This document shows, piece after piece, positions 7,500-13,730 of a stretch of 34,930 bases of DNA. Origin of the DNA: an uncultured Planctomycetaceae bacterium. Its GTDB lineage: Bacteria > Planctomycetota > Planctomycetia > Pirellulales > UBA1268. Below the pieces are notes generated by a model that worked only from the letters and a program-made list of their open reading frames with translations, was not told the DNA's origin and ran no database searches. The first letter of the stretch is position 1. Each line of letters opens with the position of its first letter. The position numbers were made by a program, and so were the translations under genes. The DNA is taken from the NCBI GenBank assembly GCA_903951635.1, contig CAJBCV010000484.1, forward strand, positions 1-34,930, in the 5' to 3' direction.

Positions 7500-9086
7500 A
7501 TGGCACCGCTCCACGGTCTCAATTTTGTCGCCGCCGCCTTGCGGAAGAGCGGACGGACGTTTGCCGTCTCCTCCGCCGCCGATGGCGGGCTCCTCGACGG
7601 AAAGTTTCAACTCGCCCGCCCGATCGACGCCGAGGAGGCGCTCGCGGCCGCCGAGTCTGCGGCCGGGCCTTTCGCACGGATGACCGGCGCGGAGCGGGCC
7701 GCTTTCCTCGAGCGCGTGGCGGAGGAGATCCTCGGAGTCGGTGACGCTCTCATCGAGCGCGCCGCGGCGGAGACGGCGCTGCCGGTGGCCCGGTTGACCG
7801 GGGAACGGGGGCGGACCGTCGGGCAGCTGCGCCTGTTCGCGGCGGCGGCCCGCGATGGCTCCTGGGTCGACGCGCGGATCGACCGGGCCCTCCCTGACCG
7901 ACAGCCGCTGCCGCGGCCCGATCTTCGCCGCATGAAGCTCCCCCTCGGCCCGGTCGTCGTTTTCGGCTCGAGCAACTTTCCCCTCGCCTTCTCCGTGGCG
8001 GGTGGCGACACGGCCAGCGCCCTGTGCACCGGCAATCCGGTGATCGTCAAGGCCCACCGCGGCCACCCCGGAACGTCGGAGCTCGTGGCCGGGGCGATCC
8101 GCCGGGCGGTCGATGCCTGTGGCGTGCCATCCGGCGTGTTCTCGATGCTCCACGGAGAGGGGAGCGTGATCGGCGTTCAACTCGTCAAGGATCCGCGCGT
8201 CAAGGCGGTCGGCTTCACCGGCTCGCGTGCCGGTGGGCGGGCGCTGATGGCGGCGGCCGCGGCGCGCCCCGATCCGATCCCGGTGTTCGCCGAAATGAGC
8301 AGCTGCAATCCCGTCTTCGTCCTTCCGGGGGCGCTCGCCACCCGAAGTGGCACGATCGCCGAGGGCTTCCGCACTTCGATGACGCTCGGTGTCGGGCAGT
8401 TCTGCACGAAGCCGGGAATCCTCGTGGCGGTCGAAGGGGACGATCTTGCCCGCTTCCGGAGAGAGCTGTCCACCGCCGTGGCCGCGGCCCCGCCGGCACC
8501 GATGCTGACCGCGGAGATCCTCCGGGAGTACGACGCCCACCGCGAGGCGCTCCTCGGCGTGGCGGGGGTGCGGGTGTTGGCCAGAGCCGATGTGGCGGCC
8601 GACGCCGTCCACTCCCAGGCGGCCGCGGTCGTGGCGGAGACCGACGCCGCCACGTTCCTGGCGCAGCCGCAGTGCTCCGAGGAGGTTTTCGGCCCCTGCA
8701 GCCTCATCGTCGCCGTCCGCGATCTGGTCGAACTGCGCACCGTCGCCCGCCGGCTCGACGGCCAGCTCACCGCCACGATCCACGGCACCGACACCGATCT
8801 CGACGAGGCGGCGGATCTGTTCGAACTGCTCGCCGAGCGGGCCGGGAGGCTGATCGTCAACGGCTATCCCACCGGGGTCGAGGTCTGCCATGCGATGCAG
8901 CACGGTGGCCCGGCACCGGCCACCTCCGACTCCCGATTCACGAGCGTCGGCACGGCGGCCCTCGAGCGCTTCATCAGGCCGGTCTGTCTCCAAGACATGC
9001 CCGATCGGCTCCTGCCGCCGGCGCTCCAGGATGCCAACCCACTCGGCCTGGAGCGGATCGTGGAGGGAGTTCGCGGCCGGCATTGA
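7500..9086 (+). CDS. Alpha-ketoglutaric semialdehyde dehydrogenase (aldehyde dehydrogenase, NADP+)
   Basis: 528-residue aldehyde dehydrogenase of the NADP+-dependent type found with pentonate or glucarate catabolism; it would oxidise 2,5-dioxopentanoate to 2-oxoglutarate. Catalytic parts are visible: FGSSNFPLAFS with Asn159, VIVKAHRGHPGT with Lys184, the FTGS turn at 239-242, the general base Glu265 in VFAEMSSCNP and the nucleophile Cys302 in VGQFCTKPG. The late motif EEVFGPCSLI is also present. AAGGA lies 7 nt before the ATG. Being directly downstream of the FAH-family dehydratase, which makes its substrate, is the main argument for substrate. Cofactor choice (NADP+ rather than NAD+) is by family resemblance. 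It ends convergent with the small membrane-protein gene. A 901-codon antisense frame across this gene and the previous one is a GC artefact. Confidence 0.9.
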   Translation: MAPLHGLNFVAAALRKSGRTFAVSSAADGGLLDGKFQLARPIDAEEALAAAESAAGPFARMTGAERAAFLERVAEEILGVGDALIERAAAETALPVARLTGERGRTVGQLRLFAAAARDGSWVDARIDRALPDRQPLPRPDLRRMKLPLGPVVVFGSSNFPLAFSVAGGDTASALCTGNPVIVKAHRGHPGTSELVAGAIRRAVDACGVPSGVFSMLHGEGSVIGVQLVKDPRVKAVGFTGSRAGGRALMAAAAARPDPIPVFAEMSSCNPVFVLPGALATRSGTIAEGFRTSMTLGVGQFCTKPGILVAVEGDDLARFRRELSTAVAAAPPAPMLTAEILREYDAHREALLGVAGVRVLARADVAADAVHSQAAAVVAETDAATFLAQPQCSEEVFGPCSLIVAVRDLVELRTVARRLDGQLTATIHGTDTDLDEAADLFELLAERAGRLIVNGYPTGVEVCHAMQHGGPAPATSDSRFTSVGTAALERFIRPVCLQDMPDRLLPPALQDANPLGLERIVEGVRGRH

Positions 9087-9129
9087 TCCGGCTTCAGGGG
9101 CGTGGCCAGCGCGAGCGACGCGTCGCCTG

Positions 9130-9300
9130 TCAGGCCGCCGGGCGGCGGCTGATCAGGCGCGGGCGGCGGGCGCCGACGGGCCGAAGATCGACCCCGGCGA
9201 CGGCCGCCGGACGGGCGACGGATGCTCGTCGCAAGCGCTTGCCAACGAGAGCGGCGGCCTGAATCCCGATGGCGAGAAGCGCCGTGATGAGGACAGGCAT
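9130..9300 (-). CDS. Small membrane protein (56 aa), coupled to the outer-membrane protein gene
   Basis: Short frame whose ATG shares its A with the stop codon of the upstream beta-barrel gene (TGATG), an arrangement typical of coupled translation; GGGGGA lies 4 nt upstream. The peptide begins MPVLITALLAIGIQAAALVG, a plausible single membrane helix, and continues with a strongly basic Arg/Ala-rich tail (KRLRRASVARP at 21-31, RRPRLISRRPAA at the end). No family is recognised. The basic C-terminus would sit in the cytoplasm by the positive-inside rule. It could also be a chance frame, since GC-rich DNA yields many; the coupling and the clean hydrophobic start are the support. Confidence 0.5.
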   Translation of the reverse strand: MPVLITALLAIGIQAAALVGKRLRRASVARPAAVAGVDLRPVGARRPRLISRRPAA

Positions 9301-10643
9301 CAATTCCCCCAGCGGCGGAAGGGCTCGTAGACGCGGAGCGAAAAGAGCAGTTCGCTCGCGCCAAAGTGCGTCCCGATACTGTCACTGAAGGAGAAGGTCG
9401 GCGTCGTGACATCGATCGTGGCCGGTCCGCCATCGACGGCATACCAGCGGTAGCCAAGGTCGAGGGCGATCCGTTCGGTGACGAGCCAACTCGCCCCACC
9501 ACCGGCCTGCCAGGCGAAGCCGGTCACGGCAGTCGTGCCGGAGAGTGCCACGCCGAGCGCCGGGAAGCCACCGTCGAAGGCGACCGTGTAGCCGCCGCCG
9601 CCGATTCCACCGCCGAGATAGAGGGCCACCCGATCGGTGACCTCCAGATCGCGCCAGCCATTGATCATCGTCGACCAGCCGTCGCGGCCCGTAACGGTCG
9701 CGCTGCCACCGAGGGCCGGGTCGCTCGCCGTCGTCGCCACCGGGTCGCGGTAGCGGGCCTCGAACTCGGTTCGCACCCAGCCCTGCGGACGCTCGAAGGC
9801 CATTCCTGCGGCGGCACCGGTGGTGAACAGCGAATCGGTGGCGTTGGGGCCGTCGCCCACCGACAGCGTCCCGAAGTCGGCCCCGAGGATGCTCGTCAGG
9901 TAGAAGCGACGATCGGGTCCCTCGGGGATGTCGTCCCAGGACGGCATCCGCTCATCCGCGTCGGACGTTGGAAGCGGCGGCGGCGGCGTGAACGGAGCCG
10001 CCGTGATCGAAGGCGCGCTGCCGTAGGCCGCCGGCGGCGACGCGAAGGGCGCCAGAGGCTGCTCTCCGGCGGGCGGCGTGGGCAGGACCGACATCGGCGG
10101 CACGGCCGGGGCCGCGGTGGCTGGCAGGCGGAGCGTGTCGGTGGTCATCGCAGGCTTGGGGGCATAGCTCACCGGCGGACCGTAGCCGAGCGACGGCGCT
10201 CCGTAGCCTGGGGTCGGGGCTGCCGCGGGGGCACCCTGGGCCGGAAGCGACGGCGGCGGACTGGTCGCCGCGGGATCGACGCTCGGAAACGCCGGGCCGC
10301 CGGCCGCCGCGTCCGTCGCCCCCTCCGGGGCCGTCATCGTGATCGGGGCGACGAGCGGCTGGCTCCCGTAGAGACTCGCCTCGAAGACCGGATCACGGGG
10401 CGGCGCCGCCGCAGGGATGGCGCCGGAGGGAGCGGGGGGAAGCTCGCGCGGGGCGACGGGCGTCCGCCGCGAACGCTGCGAGGGACCGAAGGGAATGCCC
10501 GTCGTCGCGCTCGCCCCCATGCCAGAGGCCGTGCCGTAGGCGGAGACGCCGGAGAGCCCGTCGGCTCGGGCGCTCGCCGGCGTCGCCAGGACGACGGTCG
10601 TGATCAACGCGATACCAGCACGGGTGAAGACGCCACGGCACAT
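9300..10643 (-). CDS. Outer-membrane beta-barrel protein with Pro/Ala-rich linker
   Basis: 447-residue exported protein. Residues 1-27 are a signal peptide (hydrophobic IALITTVVLATPASARA). Residues about 60-230 are a long low-complexity Pro/Ala/Ser/Gly linker. Residues about 246-447 alternate in the manner of a small transmembrane beta-barrel (RFYLTSILGADFG, VALYLGGGIGGGGYTVAF, WLVTERIALDLGYRWY), resembling the OMP_b-brl/porin-like families. The C-terminus ends SLRVYEPFRRWGN, so the last strand is followed by a short extension rather than a terminal aromatic residue. Start: ATG 10643 has GGAG 9 nt upstream and a clean signal peptide; ATG 10676, with AGGAG very close, would add 11 residues. 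The linker may cross the periplasm or bind peptidoglycan; the function is unknown. Confidence 0.8.
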   Translation of the reverse strand: MCRGVFTRAGIALITTVVLATPASARADGLSGVSAYGTASGMGASATTGIPFGPSQRSRRTPVAPRELPPAPSGAIPAAAPPRDPVFEASLYGSQPLVAPITMTAPEGATDAAAGGPAFPSVDPAATSPPPSLPAQGAPAAAPTPGYGAPSLGYGPPVSYAPKPAMTTDTLRLPATAAPAVPPMSVLPTPPAGEQPLAPFASPPAAYGSAPSITAAPFTPPPPLPTSDADERMPSWDDIPEGPDRRFYLTSILGADFGTLSVGDGPNATDSLFTTGAAAGMAFERPQGWVRTEFEARYRDPVATTASDPALGGSATVTGRDGWSTMINGWRDLEVTDRVALYLGGGIGGGGYTVAFDGGFPALGVALSGTTAVTGFAWQAGGGASWLVTERIALDLGYRWYAVDGGPATIDVTTPTFSFSDSIGTHFGASELLFSLRVYEPFRRWGN

Positions 10644-10845
10644 CGCTCGAGTCTCCGCACGACCAGTTCCGGCCATACTCCTCCCATCGATCCCGGACGG
10701 CCGGGGAGACCGCATCCAATCCGGGGGGGCGTCACGGTCGACGGGACCGGCACGGGGATGGGCCGCGGGCCCGACGTCCCTTTCCCAGGTTGCCAGAGAG
10801 GACGCCTGCAGCAGCGAGGCGAGCAGCCGGACACGGATCGCCGGC

Positions 10846-12084
10846 TCAGCCGGCGGTGAGGCCGAGCCGGCGCGCGAGAGGAGCGATCGACAGCCCCTGG
10901 ACAAGGATCGAGAACACGACCACCGAGTAGGTGAGCGTGAGGATCGTGTCGCGCTCGGGCCCCGGCGGGAGCGACAGCGCCAAGGCGACTGAGATCCCGC
11001 CGCGAACCCCGCTCCAGGTGAGGAGCCAGCCGGCACCAGGCGGCAGCCGGAACCAGGCCGGAAAGCAGAGGACGGGGAGGCCGACGACGAGGAACCGCGC
11101 CAGGAGCGACAGGACCACCGCCCCCACCGCGGCCCGCACCGAACCAGGCGTGTAGTGAATGACCGCGAACTCCAGCCCGATGAGGACGAAGAGAACGCTG
11201 TTGAGGATCTCGTCGAGGAGGTGCCAGAAAAGATCGAGGCGATCGCGGGTGGTGTCGCTCATCGACCACTCCCGCCCCTCGCTGCCGACGAGCAGCCCAA
11301 TGACCACCATCGCCAGCGGGCCGGACGTCGCCAGGTGCTCGGCCGCGGCGTACGCGCCGACCACCGTAGCCAACGTGATCAAGACCTCGACGCGGTAATC
11401 GTCGATCGTCGCCAGGAGCCGATTCACGAGCCAGCCGACACACAACCCCAGCACGATCCCACCGACCGCCTCGTGGACGAGGAGATTCAACGCCTCACCG
11501 GGCGTGGGGGATTTTCCGGTGCGGAGCGTGTCGAGAAGGAGGGCGAAGATAACGACACCCACGCCATCGTTGATGAGCGATTCGCCGGCGATCGTCGATT
11601 CCACGTCCCTCGGCACATGGGCCGATTCGAGGATGCCGAGGACGGCGACTGGATCGGTGGGGGAGATCAGGGCTCCGAACAGGAGGCAATGGGTCCACGA
11701 CATCTCGAGCCCGAGGAGACGAAACATCCAATGACACCCGACACCGATGAGAAGCGCCGAGAGGGCCGTGCCGATCAGTGCCAGGATGCCGATCGGCCGG
11801 GCAAGCCGCCACAGTCGCGCCAGATCGACATGAAGGGCGCCGGCGAAGAGGAGCACTGACAGCATCCCCTCCATGAGGACGTCGGTGAAATCGATCGAGG
11901 CAAGCAGCGCCCGCTCCTGCTTCCCCGGGGTCGTCACCCCCACCATCTCGAGGCCGACGATCCCGAGGGATGCCACCAGCGCGATCGCCATCACGCCGAT
12001 CGTGGGGGGAAGCCGGAAGAACTTCCGGTTGAGCCAGGCGGCACCGGCGGCGAGGACGAGAATGACAGCAACGATGTCGAGCAT
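10846..12084 (-). CDS. CPA1-type Na+/H+ antiporter
   Basis: 412-residue inner-membrane monovalent cation/proton antiporter of the CPA1 (NhaP/NHE-like) family. About twelve membrane helices can be followed. The ion-binding motif is present as ISPTDPVAVLG at 140-150 with Asp144, and the second conserved stretch as ESLINDGVGVVIF at 168-180 with Asp173. A further conserved turn is LTWSGVRGGISVALAL near the end. It lacks the long cytoplasmic regulatory tail of some members, ending in RRLGLTAG. The ATG is only 3 nt after the stop of the upstream TPR gene, so the two form an operon. It would export Na+ or K+ in exchange for protons; specificity between Na+ and K+ cannot be judged. Confidence 0.92.
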   Translation of the reverse strand: MLDIVAVILVLAAGAAWLNRKFFRLPPTIGVMAIALVASLGIVGLEMVGVTTPGKQERALLASIDFTDVLMEGMLSVLLFAGALHVDLARLWRLARPIGILALIGTALSALLIGVGCHWMFRLLGLEMSWTHCLLFGALISPTDPVAVLGILESAHVPRDVESTIAGESLINDGVGVVIFALLLDTLRTGKSPTPGEALNLLVHEAVGGIVLGLCVGWLVNRLLATIDDYRVEVLITLATVVGAYAAAEHLATSGPLAMVVIGLLVGSEGREWSMSDTTRDRLDLFWHLLDEILNSVLFVLIGLEFAVIHYTPGSVRAAVGAVVLSLLARFLVVGLPVLCFPAWFRLPPGAGWLLTWSGVRGGISVALALSLPPGPERDTILTLTYSVVVFSILVQGLSIAPLARRLGLTAG

Positions 12085-12087
12085 GGT

Positions 12088-13224
12088 TCAAGGGTTCTTC
12101 GTGGCAGCCTGATCGATGGCTTCGTCTTCGATCGATCCTTCCGCAGGATCGCCATCGGCACGCCGCTTCCGCCGGCCGAGGAACCCGGAGGCGGAGAGGG
12201 CGACGAGGATCACCGCGGCGGTCGCCGCGAAAATCACCGGCCAGGTGACCAGTGGCATCGGCGTGGCCGCGGGATGATCGGGGATCGTCGATGGTACGGG
12301 CTGGAGCGTGGGAGGAATCGCGGTCGGCATGGCATCGACCGTCGCGAGGCGTGCGGTGATCCGATCGGCTTCCTGCGTATCTCCCACTTTTGCCTTCACC
12401 CGGGCAAGGGTCGTCAGGGACCTCTTCGTGTAGGGATGCTCGAGCCCGAACTGTTCCTCGTAGATCGACGCGGCCTGGGCGTAGTGCTCAGCGGCGGCGG
12501 CAAGGTCGCCGCTGTTGTCGGCGACGAGGCCGAGGCCGTTGTGAGCGGCGGCAAGATACGCTCCCCCTCCCCCGCTCTCTCCTTCGAGTGCGGCAATCTG
12601 CTCCCCGAAGGCCTCGCGGGCACCGGGCCAATCCTCGAGACGGGCCCGGGCGGTGCCGATCTTGCCGAGCGTCGTGGCGATGCTGATGGCTTTCGCGTGG
12701 GGATCGCCCGCGACGTCGGCAGCCAGCATCGCGCGGGCACGCTCGAGGCAGGCCAGCGCCTCGCTCCAGCGGTCGAGCGCCATGAAACTGTCGCCGAGGA
12801 CCGTCAGCGCGTTCCAGTCACTTGCCGGGGCGACGAGGGGGCCGGGCGCTTGGAGCGACTGCGCGAAGGGAGCGAGCGTTTCGATCACGTCACCGGGGCG
12901 TCCGAGGCCGTACAGCGACTGTCCTTTGAGGATCAGGAGCGTGAGGACCTCACGGTCGCCCCTACCCTTTGCGGCACTGAGCGGCCCGAGGGCCCCGTCG
13001 ACGAGGCGGAGCGCCTCGGCGAACCGCTGGCTCCGCAGGGCCAGCACGGCACCTTCGAGCACGCTCGCCCGCGGGGCAACCCCATCGCCGGGCTCAGGAG
13101 GGGCCTGAGCCGAGAGCGACGCAGCGGAAAGCAGGAAGACCGAAAGGCTCACCAGGAGCGTCAACCTCAGCCGGCGGATCTCGAACCGGCAAGACAAGGC
13201 CCCGGCTGTGCACAACCGATCCAT
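12088..13224 (-). CDS. Exported TPR protein with C-terminal membrane anchor
   Basis: 378-residue protein with an N-terminal signal or anchor helix (LTLLVSLSVFLLSAASLSA, 21-39). Several tetratricopeptide-like helical pairs cover residues about 55-300 (for example RSQRFAEALRLVDGAL, ALDRWSEALACLERARAML, NSGDLAAAAEHYAQAASIYEEQFG). A proline-rich stretch and a C-terminal membrane helix (about 326-348) follow, with the basic stop-transfer sequence GRRKRR and an acidic tail. The TPR part would thus sit in the periplasm, tethered by its C-terminus. It is 3 nt ahead of the Na+/H+ antiporter, which suggests shared regulation and possibly a physical partnership. No enzyme motif is seen. ATG 13224 is taken because it gives a usable signal sequence, though the ribosome site is weak. 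Confidence 0.82.
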   Translation of the reverse strand: MDRLCTAGALSCRFEIRRLRLTLLVSLSVFLLSAASLSAQAPPEPGDGVAPRASVLEGAVLALRSQRFAEALRLVDGALGPLSAAKGRGDREVLTLLILKGQSLYGLGRPGDVIETLAPFAQSLQAPGPLVAPASDWNALTVLGDSFMALDRWSEALACLERARAMLAADVAGDPHAKAISIATTLGKIGTARARLEDWPGAREAFGEQIAALEGESGGGGAYLAAAHNGLGLVADNSGDLAAAAEHYAQAASIYEEQFGLEHPYTKRSLTTLARVKAKVGDTQEADRITARLATVDAMPTAIPPTLQPVPSTIPDHPAATPMPLVTWPVIFAATAAVILVALSASGFLGRRKRRADGDPAEGSIEDEAIDQAATKNP

Positions 13225-13324
13225 GGGAGGCGTCTCGCTTGCCGGCCGCTGGTGGGCCGTGGAAGAGTTCAGGAGGAGGGAACAGGGCTGCTGTCGGCGT
13301 TCGGAGAGGCCTCAGCCCGTTTCG

Positions 13325-13330
13325 TTTATA
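13325..13330 (-). promoter_or_regulatory. Candidate -10 box for the TPR/antiporter operon
   Basis: TATAAA on the minus strand is the only AT-rich hexamer in this GC-rich 253-bp divergent gap. It would give a transcript start about 95 nt before the TPR start. No convincing -35 box is seen at 16-18 bp, so this could be an activator-dependent promoter or chance. Confidence 0.25.
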
Positions 13331-13477
13331 GAACAACTCGCCCCAGGCGTCGGCGCCAACAAACCCCTTCCCGAGAGGCCGCCCCCAGCGACGGAGCACG
13401 TCCGACCGGATAGGATTCCGGAGGGGCCCCGCTCATGCCACCCCCTCCCGCCCCACCGCCCGCCGACGAGGCGCCTC

Positions 13478-13696
13478 ATGCCCCCGCTTCCTCCTCGCAA
13501 GCCGCACTCCTGCATCGAGATCCTCACCCGCCTCGGCGACAAGCCGAGTTGGGACGACTACCTTGACCGGTTGGCGGCTGCCGCCGAAGAAGAGACCGCG
13601 GCCGACGTCGCAGCATCGCCGGCGGATCGGGCCGCGATCGAAGCGCTCGAGGCGAGCCAGATCGCCGACCTCCGCCGTCGCCTTGGCCTCGACTGA
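13478..13696 (+). CDS. Small unknown protein (72 aa)
   Basis: Short acidic cytoplasmic-looking protein: a Pro/Arg-rich start (MPPLPPRKPHSC), then the amphipathic helical stretch IEILTRLGDKPSWDDYLDRL, an Ala/Glu-rich linker and a second helix ending in ADLRRRLGLD. The ATG has GAGG 6-7 nt upstream. The frame continues far upstream, but that part lacks protein character. No family is recognised. It is divergent from the TPR gene and convergent with the cytochrome gene, only 34 bp away, so it is probably transcribed alone. Confidence 0.6.
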   Translation: MPPLPPRKPHSCIEILTRLGDKPSWDDYLDRLAAAAEEETAADVAASPADRAAIEALEASQIADLRRRLGLD

Positions 13697-13730
13697 CGCC
13701 GCGTCGGTCCTTCGACTCGGGCCCTTCGAC

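Noticed and set aside
6378-9083. 901-codon open frame antisense to the FAH-family and aldehyde dehydrogenase genes
   Set aside because: The sense strand encodes two enzymes with intact catalytic motifs; the antisense product is Arg/Asp/Gly-rich without family features, as GC-rich DNA gives.
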